DNA of 64,000 nt from CAVTSA01 sp963790575 (GTDB lineage Bacteria; Chloroflexota; Dormibacteria; Dormibacterales; Dormibacteraceae). Positions within the stretch are counted from its first letter, which is position 1; the number at the start of each line of letters is the position of its first letter. This document shows positions 8,321 to 17,597 of this stretch, one piece after another. The notes under the pieces are model-generated. The model was not told where the DNA came from, searched no databases, and saw only the letters and a program-made list of their open reading frames with translations. The position numbers were made by a program, and so were the translations under genes. The stretch is taken from the NCBI GenBank assembly GCA_963790575.1, contig CAWBPD010000034.1:1-64000 (forward strand), in the 5' to 3' direction.

Positions 8321-9798
8321 CAGACGCCGTCGAACCCGGTATCGCGGGAGCGGTCGAGGACGCCGCGGGGGCGGTCGCCGGGGCCGAGACCCTGCGACGC
8401 AACCGTCTCTCGATGCCGGAGGTGCTGGCTCAGTCAGTCGCCAACGCCGCGCCCAGCGCGGCGATGGCGCTGCTCCCGCTGCTCGTCTTCGTGAGCGCCG
8501 GCAACGGCACCTGGCTCTCCTTTCTGATCGCGATCTTCCTCATGCTCTGCGTCGGCTGGTGCGCGAGCCAGTTCGCGCGTCGTATGAACTCCGCCGGATC
8601 CTTCTACGTCTGGGTGGCGCGCGGCCTCGGCCCGCTCGGCGGGCACCTCGCCGGCTGGGGCCTGCAGCTGGGCTACATCGCGACCGCCATCGCCACCATC
8701 GCCGGCTTCGCCATCTTCGGCAGCAACTTCCTCTCCTACTTCGGCGTGCCCGACAACAACCTGTGGATCTACGCCGGCCTGATCGTGTTCGACTTCGTGG
8801 TCCCGACCGCGATCGCGGTCCTGGGCATGGGGATCTCGGCCCGCACCAGCCTGGTGCTGGAGGGAATCTCGATCTGCATCATCCTGACCCTCTGCGTCAC
8901 CATTTGGGTGCACCGTGGCAGTCTCATCTCCACGCCTCAGTTCACCCTCCAGGGCGTCACGCCCGGCGGCATCCTGGTCGGGGTCGTGCTCTCGATCTTC
9001 GCCTTCGTCGGGTTCGAGAGTGCGGGGTCACTGGGGATGGAGGCTCGCAATCCCTATCGCGCGATCGGACGCGCCATTATGCTCAGCTGCGTGGTGGTCG
9101 GGATCTTCTACCTGATCGTCTCCTACAGCCAGGTCTATGGGTTCCAGGGCACCAAACCCGGGTTCGCCCAGGCGACCGCGCCCATGCCCCAGCTGGCTGA
9201 GATGGTCGGACTGCGACCGTTGGCGCCGATCATCGCCCTCGGCATCACCTGCAGCGTCTTCGCCTGCACGCTGGCCTGCATCAACGCCGCCGGGCGGATC
9301 GCCTTCGCGATGGCCCACGACGGGCTAGGGGTGCCGGCCATGCAGCGCACCCACCGCACGTGGCGCACACCGCACGTGGCCCTGTTCGTGGTGGGCGCGA
9401 TCAGCTTCCTCTTCACGTTCATCTGCAACTTCGCCCACGTCAACTTCATCCTGTTAACGGGATGGGCGGGCTCGGTGGCGGCCTTCGGCTTCATGCTCGC
9501 CTACGTGCTGGTCTGCATCGCGGCGCCGGTCTGGCTGGCTCGTCAGGGGCTGGCCTGGGTCCAGTTCGCGATCGTGGGCGGGATCGGCGCGGTCGTGATG
9601 GCGGTCGTCTTCTGGTCGAGCTGGCTGCCGCAAGTGATCCCGGGCGGCCTGTTTCCCGCGCTCACCGGTGTCGCGGTCTGGCTCCCGTACATCTTCTTTG
9701 CGTGGGTGCTGATCGGCGCCGTCTGGTACTTCGCCTACCGCGGTCTGAACCCAGCCAAGGCAAAGGAGATCGGAGCGCACTTCGAATCCAGCACCTGA
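8317..9798 (+). CDS. APC-superfamily amino acid/amine permease
   Basis: 493 residues with about 12 hydrophobic segments. The first conserved segment, ANAAPSAAMALLPLLVF, corresponds to the substrate-binding broken helix 1 of APC transporters, and NSAGSFYVWVARGLGPLGG is a typical helix 2-3 loop. The start at 8317 lies within the amine oxidase stop, so the two are made together. The likely cargo is the amine or amino acid oxidised by the upstream enzyme, which is inferred from coupling. A strong hairpin follows at 9808. Confidence 0.85.
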   Translation: MTDAVEPGIAGAVEDAAGAVAGAETLRRNRLSMPEVLAQSVANAAPSAAMALLPLLVFVSAGNGTWLSFLIAIFLMLCVGWCASQFARRMNSAGSFYVWVARGLGPLGGHLAGWGLQLGYIATAIATIAGFAIFGSNFLSYFGVPDNNLWIYAGLIVFDFVVPTAIAVLGMGISARTSLVLEGISICIILTLCVTIWVHRGSLISTPQFTLQGVTPGGILVGVVLSIFAFVGFESAGSLGMEARNPYRAIGRAIMLSCVVVGIFYLIVSYSQVYGFQGTKPGFAQATAPMPQLAEMVGLRPLAPIIALGITCSVFACTLACINAAGRIAFAMAHDGLGVPAMQRTHRTWRTPHVALFVVGAISFLFTFICNFAHVNFILLTGWAGSVAAFGFMLAYVLVCIAAPVWLARQGLAWVQFAIVGGIGAVVMAVVFWSSWLPQVIPGGLFPALTGVAVWLPYIFFAWVLIGAVWYFAYRGLNPAKAKEIGAHFESST

Positions 9799-9807
9799 GC
9801 GGTGGCC

Positions 9808-9838
9808 CGGGCCGGGTGTGCGCTCGCACCCCGGCCCG
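9808..9838. terminator. Strong GC hairpin after the amine oxidase operon
   Basis: CGGGCCGGG and CCCGGCCCG pair around GTGCG-CT-CGCAC, giving about 14 base pairs with one bulged T. No T-tract follows. Similar T-less hairpins occur at 10196 and 17598, so it is probably an intrinsic stop or an mRNA 3' stabiliser. Confidence 0.6.
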
Positions 9839-9848
9839 AGCATCCGCC

Positions 9849-9854
9849 TAGCCT
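9849..9854 (+). promoter_or_regulatory. -10 hexamer of a likely leaderless transcript
   Basis: TAGCCT ends exactly six bases before the ATG at 9861. Nothing resembling a ribosome site lies between. The spacing would place the transcription start at or next to the start codon. Confidence 0.55.
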
Positions 9855-9860
9855 GTGCGC

Positions 9861-10187
9861 ATGGCGAGTTACTTCCTCGTCGAGATGGTGGCGGGACCCG
9901 CCTGGGACCCGAACCGGCCACGGCGAGAGCAGGCGCACTGGGCCGAGCATTCGGCGTTCATGGATCAGCTGGTCGAGGAGGGGTTCATCGTCCTCGGCGG
10001 CCCGGTCGGCGAGGACGACGGCGACTACGCGCTGCTGGTGGTGGAGGCCGACGATCCCGCCTCGGTGCACCAGCGCCTGGCACCTGACCCCTGGGACGGC
10101 ACCGTGCTCATCAGCCGCAGCATCAAGCCCTGGCAGCTCTGGCTGCGGCGTCCGGACACCCTCCCCGCTCGACCGGCCTCGGCCTGA
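9861..10187 (+). CDS. YciI-like family protein
   Basis: 108 residues starting at 9861 (an in-frame GTG lies six bases upstream). The ferredoxin-like pattern SYFLVEMVAGPAWDPN, HSAFMDQLVEEGFIVLGGPV and VEADDPASVHQRLAPDPW fits YciI/DGPF-type proteins: a conserved His-Asp pair and the LxGP turn. The biochemical role in the family is largely unknown. It probably has its own leaderless promoter (TAGCCT at 9849). Confidence 0.7.
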   Translation: MASYFLVEMVAGPAWDPNRPRREQAHWAEHSAFMDQLVEEGFIVLGGPVGEDDGDYALLVVEADDPASVHQRLAPDPWDGTVLISRSIKPWQLWLRRPDTLPARPASA

Positions 10188-10195
10188 CCGCCCGT

Positions 10196-10216
10196 CACCG
10201 GCGGGCCGCGCCGGTG
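10196..10216. terminator. Hairpin between the YciI-like and aldo/keto reductase genes
   Basis: CACCGGCG and CGCCGGTG pair perfectly around a five-base loop. It lies just after the YciI-like stop and abuts the start region of the next gene. Terminator-like but without a T-run. Confidence 0.5.
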
Positions 10217-10229
10217 CATCGTTGTGCGT

Positions 10230-11201
10230 ATGGAGCACACCCACCTCGGTCGTACGGGCCTTCTGGTCAGCCGCATCATCCTGGGGACGATGAACTTCGG
10301 AGAGGTGACGCCCGAGGCCGAGGCGCACACGCTGATGGATTCGGCGCACGAGCAGGGCATCAACTTCTTCGACACCGCCAACCGCTACGGGGGCTCCCTG
10401 GGCCACGGGGCGACTGAGGAGCTCATCGGCCGCTGGTTCGCCAAGGGCGGCGGCCGTCGAGAGAAGACGGTGCTGGCCACCAAGCTCTACGGGGCGATGG
10501 GCGACTGGCCGAACCAGTCCAAGCTCTCGGCGCTCAACATCCGCAACGCCCTCGACGCCAGCCTGAAGCGGTTGCAGACCGACCACATCGACCTCTACCA
10601 GTTCCACCACGTCGACCGGGACACGCCGTGGGACGAGATCTGGCAGGCGATGGAGGTGGCCATCCAGCAGGGCAAGGTGCTCTACGCCGGCAGCAGCAAC
10701 TTTGCCGGCTGGCACCTGGCGCAGGCGCAGGGGGCGGCCGCCGCGCGCGGCTTCACCGGACTCGTCAGCGAGCAGTCCATCTACAACCTGAAGACGCGCT
10801 GGGTGGAACTCGAGGTGCTGCCGGCGGCACGCGCTTACGGCATCGGCGTCATCCCCTGGTCGCCGCTGGAGGGTGGCCTGCTCGGCGGGGTCCTGCGCAA
10901 GGAGCGCGAGGGCAGGCGTCGGCTGCAGGGCCGCGCCGCCGAGGCGGTGGCCGAGAACCGAGCGCAGATCGAGACCTACGAGGACTTCTGCGGCGAGCTG
11001 GGGCACGAGCCAGGGGAGGTGGCGCTCGCCTGGCTGCTCCATCAGAAGGGCGTGACGGGGCCCATCGTCGGTCCGCGCACGCAGGAGCAGCTGGACTCCG
11101 GGGTGCGCGCGCTCTCGGTCAAGCTCGACCGAGCGGCGCTGAAGCGGCTGGATGCGATCTTCCCCGGCTACCGGCCCGCGCCCGAGCACTACGCCTGGTG
11201 A
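10230..11201 (+). CDS. Aldo/keto reductase
   Basis: 323 residues from the ATG at 10230 (a GTG six bases earlier is possible). The catalytic tetrad is seen as FFDTANRYG (Asp, Tyr), LATKLYG (Lys) and YQFHHVD (His). GSSNFAGW and the late VGPRTQEQL block match the NADP-binding family (AKR, YghZ/Kv-beta-like group). These enzymes reduce aldehydes and ketones, including sugar aldehydes. It stands alone between hairpins. The substrate cannot be read. Confidence 0.88.
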   Translation: MEHTHLGRTGLLVSRIILGTMNFGEVTPEAEAHTLMDSAHEQGINFFDTANRYGGSLGHGATEELIGRWFAKGGGRREKTVLATKLYGAMGDWPNQSKLSALNIRNALDASLKRLQTDHIDLYQFHHVDRDTPWDEIWQAMEVAIQQGKVLYAGSSNFAGWHLAQAQGAAAARGFTGLVSEQSIYNLKTRWVELEVLPAARAYGIGVIPWSPLEGGLLGGVLRKEREGRRRLQGRAAEAVAENRAQIETYEDFCGELGHEPGEVALAWLLHQKGVTGPIVGPRTQEQLDSGVRALSVKLDRAALKRLDAIFPGYRPAPEHYAW

Positions 11202-11208
11202 GGTGCCA

Positions 11209-11227
11209 CCGGCCATAACCGGGCCGG
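11209..11227. terminator. Short hairpin after the aldo/keto reductase
   Basis: CCGGCC and GGCCGG pair around a seven-base loop just downstream of the reductase stop. Only six pairs and no T-run, so support is weak. Confidence 0.35.
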
Positions 11228-11248
11228 ACCGCGACCGTTGATCCCGAC

Positions 11249-12013
11249 ATGGTGCCGCCGGTGCCGTCAGTAGCCGGTGCCGCGCTGCTGGCCGGCGCCG
11301 GCGTCCTGGCCGGGATCGTGGGGACGGCGGGTGGGATCACCACCTTGGTGTCCTACCCGGCGCTGCTGCTGGTCGGGGTGCCTCCGCTCCCGGCGTCGGT
11401 GTCCAACACCGTTGCCGTCGTTGCTTGCTGGCCCGGAGCTGCCCTCAGCTCGCGCCCGGAGCTGGTCGGCCGGTGGGGATGGCTGCTGCGCTGGGCTGGC
11501 GTCGCCGTGCTCGGCGGGGTGGCCGGCGCCGTGCTGCTCCTCACGACGCCGCCCGGGGTCTTCGCCCGCGTCGTCCCGTTCCTCCTCGCCGGAGGGTCGG
11601 TGGCGCTGGTCGCTCAAGGATGGCTTCGCCCCGCGGGCGCGCGCATGCGTCGAGTGACTCCGTTTCTGCTCGCGCCGGGGCTGTTCCTGACCGCCCTCTA
11701 CAACGGTTACTTCGGTGCCGGCTCGGGTGTGCTGACGCTGGTCCTGCTGCTGATGCTGGTCGAGCGCGGTCTGGTCCAGTCCAACGCCCTCAAGAACATG
11801 TTGATCGGGGTTGCGTCCATCGTGTCGGCGGCGACCTTCGCCCCGTCCGGGCAGGTGCGGTGGCTGGACGTGCTCCCGCTGGCGCTCGGCCTGTTCGTGG
11901 GCAGCCTGATTGGCCCGGTGGTGGCACGCCGGCTGCCCCCCTGGCTGTTGCGGTGGGCGGTGGCCCTCCTTGGTCTCGCGTTCGCGGTCCGGCTCTGGGT
12001 GGCACCGGGCTGA
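11249..12013 (+). CDS. TSUP (TauE/SafE) family membrane permease
   Basis: 254 residues with about eight hydrophobic segments. The family signature LAGIVGTAGGITTLVSYPAL at the N-terminus and the repeated half NGYFGAGSGVLTLVLLL near residue 150 show the inverted-repeat TauE/SafE fold. Members export sulfite, sulfoacetate or other organic anions. No neighbouring sulfur genes indicate the substrate. Confidence 0.85.
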   Translation: MVPPVPSVAGAALLAGAGVLAGIVGTAGGITTLVSYPALLLVGVPPLPASVSNTVAVVACWPGAALSSRPELVGRWGWLLRWAGVAVLGGVAGAVLLLTTPPGVFARVVPFLLAGGSVALVAQGWLRPAGARMRRVTPFLLAPGLFLTALYNGYFGAGSGVLTLVLLLMLVERGLVQSNALKNMLIGVASIVSAATFAPSGQVRWLDVLPLALGLFVGSLIGPVVARRLPPWLLRWAVALLGLAFAVRLWVAPG

Positions 12014-12128
12014 GATCTCGGCAGGGTCCGCGAGGGATGAGCGCATTCAAGGTGTGATCACTAAGCTGGTCACTGAGCCCGGCTCGGGGTGCTCAGCCTC
12101 ACCGCCAGCTGCATGAGAGGAGTCCCAG

Positions 12129-14510
12129 ATGACCACGGAAGCTCGCGAGAAGCATGCGGCGAGGCCACTCAATGACCAGGAGGCCCAGCTGATCAACGCC
12201 TACTGGAGGGCCTCGAACTTCCTGTCGGTGGGCCAGATCTACCTGCTCGACAACCCGCTGCTGCGTTCGCCGCTGCAGGCGGAGCATGTCAAACCCAGGC
12301 TCCTCGGCCACTGGGGCACGACCCCCGGGCTCAACTTCGTCTACGTTCACATGAACCGTGTGATCCGGAACTGGGACCTGGACGCGATGTACATCATCGG
12401 CCCCGGTCATGGCGGCCCCGGACTGGTCGCGCATGCCTACCTCGAGGGCACCTACACCGAGGTCTATCACGAGATCACCCAGGACGCGGAGGGCATGCGC
12501 AAGCTGTTCCGGCAGTTCTCCTTCCCGGGCGGGATCCCGAGCCACGTGGCGCCCGAGACGCCGGGGTCGATTCACGAGGGTGGCGAGCTGGGCTACTCAC
12601 TCTCGCACGCCTACGGGGCCGCGTTCGACAACCCGGACCTGCTCGTCTGCTGCGTCGTCGGCGACGGTGAGGCGGAGACAGGTCCGCTTGCCAACAGCTG
12701 GCATTCGAACAAGTTCCTCGATCCCGCGAAGGACGGCGCTGTCTTGCCGATCCTGCACCTCAACGGCTACAAGATCGCGAACCCGACGGTGCTGGCTCGG
12801 ATCCCGGAAGAGGAGCTGGAGTCGATGCTGCGGGGCTGCGGGTACGACCCCGTCTTCCTCACCGGCGACGACCCCATGGAGATGCATCAGCGCATGGCGG
12901 CGACCCTCGACGATGTGGTGCAGCGCATCCACGCCATCCAACGGGACGCGCGCGAGCAAGGCGTGACCGATCGCCCCCAGTGGCCGATGATCGTGCTCCG
13001 GACGCCGAAGGGGTGGACGGGGCCCAAGGAGGTGGACGGAAAGCCGGTGGAGGGCACCTGGCGGTCGCACCAGGTGCCGCTGGCGGAGCTCCGGACCAAC
13101 CCCCAGCACCTGACTCAGCTCGAGTCGTGGCTGCGCAGCTACAAACCCGAGGAGCTCTTCGACAGCGAGGGTACGTTGCGTCCCGAACTCGCCGACCTGC
13201 CTCCCAAGGGCTACCGCCGGATGAGCGCGAACCCCCACGCCAACGGGGGTCTGCTGCTTCAACCGCTGTCCATGCCCGACTTCCGGGACTACGCCGTGCC
13301 GGTGCCCCACCCCGGGACGACGGTGGATGAAGGGACGCGTGTGCTCGGCTCCTTCCTGCGCGACGTGATCAAGGCAAACCCGGATCGCTTCCGCCTGTTC
13401 GGGCCCGACGAAACCGCGTCCAACCGCCTGGACAACGTCTTCCAGGTGACGGACAAGGCCTGGGAGGCGGAGGTGCTGCCGACCGACGAGCACCTGGCGC
13501 GCGGCGGCAGAGTGATGGAGGTCCTCTCCGAGCATCTCTGCCAGGGCTGGCTGGAGGGCTATCTCTTGACCGGCCGCCACGGCCTCTTCAACTGCTACGA
13601 GGCGTTCATCCACATCGTCGACTCGATGTTCAATCAGCACGCGAAGTGGTTGAAGGTGGCGAACCAGATCCCGTGGCGGCGTCCCATCGCCTCCCTCAAC
13701 TACGTGCTCTCGTCGCTGGTCTGGCGGCAGGACCACAACGGCTTCACCCACCAGGACCCCGGCTTCATCGACGTGGTCGTCAACAAGAAGGCGGAGGTCA
13801 TCCGCGTCTACCTTCCGCCGGACGCGAACACGCTGCTCTCGGTCGCCGACCACTGCCTGCGTAGCACCAACTATGTGAACGTGATCGTGGCCGGAAAGCA
13901 GCCTCAGCTGAACTGGCTCTCGATGGACGACGCCATCCTCCACTGCACGCGCGGACTCGGGATCTGGGAGTGGGCGAGCAACGACCAGGGAGGGGAACCG
14001 GACGTCGTCATGGCCTGCTGTGGGGACATCCCGACCATGGAGACGCTCGCCGCGGTCGACCTGCTGCGCCGGCACTTCCCCGACCTCAAGGTCCGGGTCA
14101 TCAACGTCGTCGACCTGATGCGCCTGCAGCCGGCGTCCGAGCACCCCCACGGCATGACCGACGCCGAGTTCGACTCGATGTTCACGACCGACAAGCCGAT
14201 CATCTTCGCGTATCACGGCTATCCCTGGTTGATCCACCGGCTGACCTACCGGTTCACGAACCACGACAACATCCACGTACGGGGGTACAAGGAGGAGGGC
14301 ACGACGACGACGCCCTTCGACATGGTCATGCTCAACGACCTGGATCGCTTCCACCTGGTCATGGACGTGATCGATCGCGTTCCGGTTCTGGCGGCTCGCG
14401 GCGGCCACGTGCGCCAGCAGATGTTCGACCGGCGCATCGCGGCCCGGGCCTACACCCGGACCGAGGGTGAGGACTCGTCCGAGATCAGCGACTGGACCTG
14501 GCCCTACTGA
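12129..14510 (+). CDS. xfp: Xylulose-5-P/fructose-6-P phosphoketolase
   Basis: 793 residues, the usual length. The thiamine-diphosphate enzyme splits xylulose 5-phosphate or fructose 6-phosphate with phosphate to acetyl phosphate plus an aldose phosphate. Landmarks are IIGPGHGGPG and LEGTYTEVYHEIT near residue 90, EGGELGYSLSHAYGAAFDNP, VVGDGEAETGPLANSWHSNKF (ThDP motif) and FRLFGPDETASNRL. The ATG follows AGAGGAG. Acetate kinase begins eight bases after the stop, which forms a two-step route to acetate and ATP. Confidence 0.97.
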   Translation: MTTEAREKHAARPLNDQEAQLINAYWRASNFLSVGQIYLLDNPLLRSPLQAEHVKPRLLGHWGTTPGLNFVYVHMNRVIRNWDLDAMYIIGPGHGGPGLVAHAYLEGTYTEVYHEITQDAEGMRKLFRQFSFPGGIPSHVAPETPGSIHEGGELGYSLSHAYGAAFDNPDLLVCCVVGDGEAETGPLANSWHSNKFLDPAKDGAVLPILHLNGYKIANPTVLARIPEEELESMLRGCGYDPVFLTGDDPMEMHQRMAATLDDVVQRIHAIQRDAREQGVTDRPQWPMIVLRTPKGWTGPKEVDGKPVEGTWRSHQVPLAELRTNPQHLTQLESWLRSYKPEELFDSEGTLRPELADLPPKGYRRMSANPHANGGLLLQPLSMPDFRDYAVPVPHPGTTVDEGTRVLGSFLRDVIKANPDRFRLFGPDETASNRLDNVFQVTDKAWEAEVLPTDEHLARGGRVMEVLSEHLCQGWLEGYLLTGRHGLFNCYEAFIHIVDSMFNQHAKWLKVANQIPWRRPIASLNYVLSSLVWRQDHNGFTHQDPGFIDVVVNKKAEVIRVYLPPDANTLLSVADHCLRSTNYVNVIVAGKQPQLNWLSMDDAILHCTRGLGIWEWASNDQGGEPDVVMACCGDIPTMETLAAVDLLRRHFPDLKVRVINVVDLMRLQPASEHPHGMTDAEFDSMFTTDKPIIFAYHGYPWLIHRLTYRFTNHDNIHVRGYKEEGTTTTPFDMVMLNDLDRFHLVMDVIDRVPVLAARGGHVRQQMFDRRIAARAYTRTEGEDSSEISDWTWPY

Positions 14511-14518
14511 TCGCCCGC

Positions 14519-15610
14519 ATGCGCGTTCTGGTCGTCAACGCCGGATCGAGCAGCCTCAAGCTGCGCCTGCTGGAGGGTGACCGGGTCGCGGGCTCGCACG
14601 ATCTCGCCATCCCCGCCGGAGACCTCGACCAGGACCAGGTCGCCCGTGCCATCGAGGGGCTGGGAGGAGCCGACGCGGTCGGCCACCGGATCGTGCACGG
14701 GGGGACGGAGTTCAGCCAGGCGGTCGTGATCGACGATCGGGTCCGGCGCCGGCTCAACGCCCTCACCGACCTGGCGCCGCTGCATCAGCCCAAGTCGCTG
14801 GCGGCGCTGGACGCCGTGAGCGCGGTCCTGCCCGGCACCCCACCGGTCGCGTGCTTCGACACCGCCTTCCACGCCTCCATGCCCGAGGCCGCCTCCACCT
14901 ACGCGATCCCTCCCGAGTGGCGCCGGCGGTGGGCGCTCCGCAGGTACGGGTTCCACGGCCTCTCCCACGCCTACGGGTCGCGCCGCGCGGCCGAGTTTCT
15001 GGGCCTCGACCCGGCTCGGGTGCGGGTGGTGACCTGCCATCTGGGGGCAGGTGCGTCCCTGGCCGCGGTCCAGGACGGGCACTCGGTGGACACCACCATG
15101 GGCTTCACGCCGCTCGAGGGGCTGGTCATGGCGACGCGGTCGGGGACCGTGGATCCGGGGCTTGTGCTGTGGCTGGAGGAGCACGTCGGGATGCCGCCGG
15201 CCACGCTGGCCACGACGCTGGAGAGCCGCTCCGGCCTGCTCGGACTCGCCGGCACCCCCGACATGCGAGAGGTGCTGGCCCGCACCGCGTCCGCCGACCC
15301 CAGGGCCACGCTGGCGCTGGACGTCTATGTCCACCGCCTGCGCGCCGGCATCGCCTCCATGGCGGCAGCCATGAACGGGCTCGACGTGCTGGTCTTCACC
15401 GGCGGCGTCGGCGAGCACGCGCCGGAGGTCAGAGCGCGGGCCGCGGATGGCGTCGGGTTCCTGGGCGTGGCGGTGGATCACGCGGCCAACGAGGCGGCGG
15501 CGGGCGACACCGACATCGGCACCCTCGACGGCAGGGTGCGCACGCTGGTCATCGAAGCACGTGAGGACCTGGAGGTCGCCCGGCAGGTGCGCACGCTTCT
15601 CGGCGGCTGA
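14519..15610 (+). CDS. ackA: Acetate kinase
   Basis: 363 residues, slightly shorter than most AckA proteins. It converts acetyl phosphate and ADP to acetate and ATP. Visible motifs are VVNAGSSSLKLRLLE (phosphate-binding N-terminus), GHRIVHGG, ACFDTAFH, RYGFHGLSH, CHLGAGASLAAV, MGFTPLEG and the C-terminal FTGGVGEHAPEVR. It is cotranscribed with phosphoketolase at an 8-base distance, so the pair is a complete lower bifid-type shunt. Confidence 0.96.
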   Translation: MRVLVVNAGSSSLKLRLLEGDRVAGSHDLAIPAGDLDQDQVARAIEGLGGADAVGHRIVHGGTEFSQAVVIDDRVRRRLNALTDLAPLHQPKSLAALDAVSAVLPGTPPVACFDTAFHASMPEAASTYAIPPEWRRRWALRRYGFHGLSHAYGSRRAAEFLGLDPARVRVVTCHLGAGASLAAVQDGHSVDTTMGFTPLEGLVMATRSGTVDPGLVLWLEEHVGMPPATLATTLESRSGLLGLAGTPDMREVLARTASADPRATLALDVYVHRLRAGIASMAAAMNGLDVLVFTGGVGEHAPEVRARAADGVGFLGVAVDHAANEAAAGDTDIGTLDGRVRTLVIEAREDLEVARQVRTLLGG

Positions 15611-15627
15611 CGCCTGCGACAGAGGGT

Positions 15628-15635
15628 GGTGCACC
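15628..15635. repeat. GGTGCACC dispersed palindrome
   Basis: Second copy, in the context GGTGGTGCACCAACGCGGG, placed between ackA and the DUF2277 gene. It shares CACCAACG with the copy at 4902. Confidence 0.6.
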
Positions 15636-15666
15636 AACGCGGGGGCAGAACGAGGAGGATAGGGGC

Positions 15667-15939
15667 ATGTGCCGGAACATCACCACGCTGCGCGGCCTGG
15701 AGCCGCCCGCCACGTCCGAAGAGGTGGAGGCCGCCGCCCGCCAGTACGTCCGCAAGGTCAGCGGGATCACGCACCCCACGGCGGCCACCGAAGAGATGTT
15801 CGAATGGGCCGTCCGGGCGGTCACCGAGGTGACGGCCGAGCTGGTGCGGGACCTGCCGCCCCGCCGCCAGGCTCCCCCGACCCTGCCGCCGCTGCGCCGG
15901 CCGGAGGTCCGTGCGCGCCTGGCCGCCAAGGGAGCGTAG
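15667..15939 (+). CDS. DUF2277 family protein
   Basis: 90 residues, ATG after a GAGGAGG ribosome site at 15651. The N-terminus MCRNITTLRGLEPPATSEE and the following ARQYVRKVSGITHPT are diagnostic for DUF2277, small bacterial proteins of unknown role that always start with MCR(N/S)I. No function can be assigned from the neighbours. Confidence 0.88.
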   Translation: MCRNITTLRGLEPPATSEEVEAAARQYVRKVSGITHPTAATEEMFEWAVRAVTEVTAELVRDLPPRRQAPPTLPPLRRPEVRARLAAKGA

Positions 15940-15949
15940 GTCCCGGCGG

Positions 15950-16663
15950 TCAAGCGCGGGTTTGCGTGACCCTCCAGAGGCGGCGCGGGAGGTCGCCTTC
16001 CTGGAACGGCTCGATCTCCTCAAGCGTCCAGCCTCGGGCCAGGGTATCCACCAGCGCCCGGGAGAAGAAGTGCACCGCGAACCCGCCTTGCTCCCAGATG
16101 CCGTCGCCCCGCGAGATGCCGGTCCCGTAGTGGGCGTCGCCGGTGTGACGGACCGTGTAGACGAAGGTCCCTCCGGGTCGTAGCACCCGCCGCACCTCCC
16201 CCACCGCGCCCTCGATCTCGTCGGTGGTCAGAGCCATGTTCAGCAGCATGTGGGCGTACGCGGCGTCGACCGCCGTTGCGGCCAGAGGCAGCGGCTCGCG
16301 CACGTCGTGGACTGCGGTCAGGACTCGCCGTTCCAATGCGCGGCGCCTGGCAGCGTCCCGCAGCTGGTCGAGCGCGACTGAGCTGAAGTCGCTCGCGAGC
16401 ACGGTGAAGCCCTGCTCAGCGAAGTACAGGGTGTCGCGGCCGTGCCCTGCGCCCAGCTCCAGGACCCTCACCGCCCGGGCCGATCTGAACCGCCGGGCCG
16501 CGTACACAGCGGGCGCCGACGGCTCCAGGCCGTACATGTGGGGGTGCGCCAGGTAGGTGCTTTGCCAGTGCCGGCGTTGCACATCACCCAGATCACGCAT
16601 CAAGTCGGGCTCCAAACACTCCGATGGTGCAGTTTCTCGCGCTGTCGCCGGGGCGGGTCCCAA
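15950..16663 (-). CDS. Class I SAM-dependent methyltransferase
   Basis: Up to 237 residues; an ATG at 16600 (MRDLGDVQRRHW) would give 216 and looks more natural. Motif I is VLELGAGHGRDTLYFAEQGF, an acidic motif II is TVLASDFSSVAL, and AYAHMLLNMALTTDEI follows. This is the small-molecule (methyltransferase 11/25) type. The gene converges with the DUF2277 gene. The substrate is unknown. Confidence 0.82.
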   Translation of the reverse strand: MGPAPATARETAPSECLEPDLMRDLGDVQRRHWQSTYLAHPHMYGLEPSAPAVYAARRFRSARAVRVLELGAGHGRDTLYFAEQGFTVLASDFSSVALDQLRDAARRRALERRVLTAVHDVREPLPLAATAVDAAYAHMLLNMALTTDEIEGAVGEVRRVLRPGGTFVYTVRHTGDAHYGTGISRGDGIWEQGGFAVHFFSRALVDTLARGWTLEEIEPFQEGDLPRRLWRVTQTRA

Positions 16664-16804
16664 TCCGGGCAGGACCTTCGGCCCTACGCAAGTCGCAAGC
16701 CATCGGACACGATGAGGTCACTGGCAGCCGGGATTCGCACCAATTGAGAGGTGACGGGTCAACAAGAGACCAGGACTGTGCTTGACAGCGGAGGAAACAA
16801 TCTG

Positions 16805-17575
16805 ATGATGCCGAAGACCATCGTGGGATGGCTCGAGCTGGGGGTGGTGGTCCTGGCGGCCGTATGGACGCTCGTCCACCTCATCTTGTCCCCAGGCAAG
16901 GTCGTCGCCGACGACTATTGGGGCTGGGCGCTGCTCGCGCTGTTCATCATCGCGCTGATCGTCGCGTTCGTTCGATACGCGGGAGAGCGTACGGCGCCGG
17001 GGTCGCAGCCGGGTTCGGACGAGTTTCCGGAACCGTCGGTCTCACGCTTCTTCCAGGGATCACCCGCGTCCGCGCCGCTCTGGTTCGTCCTGCGCATGAA
17101 CGTCGGCGCGACGTGGCTGCTGGCCGGTTGGGAGAAGATCACATCGCCCGTGTGGGGCACCAACGGCACGGCCATGCACGGCTTCGTGGCCGGGGCGATT
17201 GCGAAGAGCTCGGGCGCCAACCCCGGGGTCCAGGGCTGGTACGCCTGGTTCCTGCAGCACGTCGTCTTGAACGCGACCGGGTTCTTCTCGTTCATCGTCA
17301 CCTACGGGGAGTTCCTGGTCGGGGTCGGCATCCTGCTCGGAATCCTGACCGGCATCGCGGCCGGTTTCGGAGTCTTGATGAACCTGAACTACGTGCTGGC
17401 CGGCACTGTCAGCATCAATCCGATCCTGGGCATGTTCGGCCTCTTCCTCGTTCTGTCCTGGCGGGTCTGCGGGTGGATCGGGGGCGATCGCTGGCTGCTG
17501 CCGGCACTGGGCCTGCCGTGGAAGCCGGGAACGTTGTTCCAGCGAGGTCGACGCCCCACCGTCGCGGGGAGCTGA
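16805..17575 (+). CDS. DoxX-family membrane protein
   Basis: 256 residues from the ATG at 16805, preceded by GGAGGAAACAA. There are six or more hydrophobic stretches. LRMNVGATWLLAGWEKITSP and VTYGEFLVGVGILLGILTG are the DoxX/DoxD four-helix core, with two extra N-terminal helices. Archaeal DoxD is a subunit of thiosulfate:quinone oxidoreductase, but most bacterial DoxX proteins have other redox or membrane-integrity roles. No partner gene is adjacent. Confidence 0.78.
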   Translation: MMPKTIVGWLELGVVVLAAVWTLVHLILSPGKVVADDYWGWALLALFIIALIVAFVRYAGERTAPGSQPGSDEFPEPSVSRFFQGSPASAPLWFVLRMNVGATWLLAGWEKITSPVWGTNGTAMHGFVAGAIAKSSGANPGVQGWYAWFLQHVVLNATGFFSFIVTYGEFLVGVGILLGILTGIAAGFGVLMNLNYVLAGTVSINPILGMFGLFLVLSWRVCGWIGGDRWLLPALGLPWKPGTLFQRGRRPTVAGS

Positions 17576-17597
17576 ACCGGGTCGCACATCGCTCTCG

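Noticed and set aside
12597..14408. 603-codon minus-strand frame opposite phosphoketolase
   Set aside because: Shadow of a highly conserved gene; its composition is His/Val/Arg-rich without domains.
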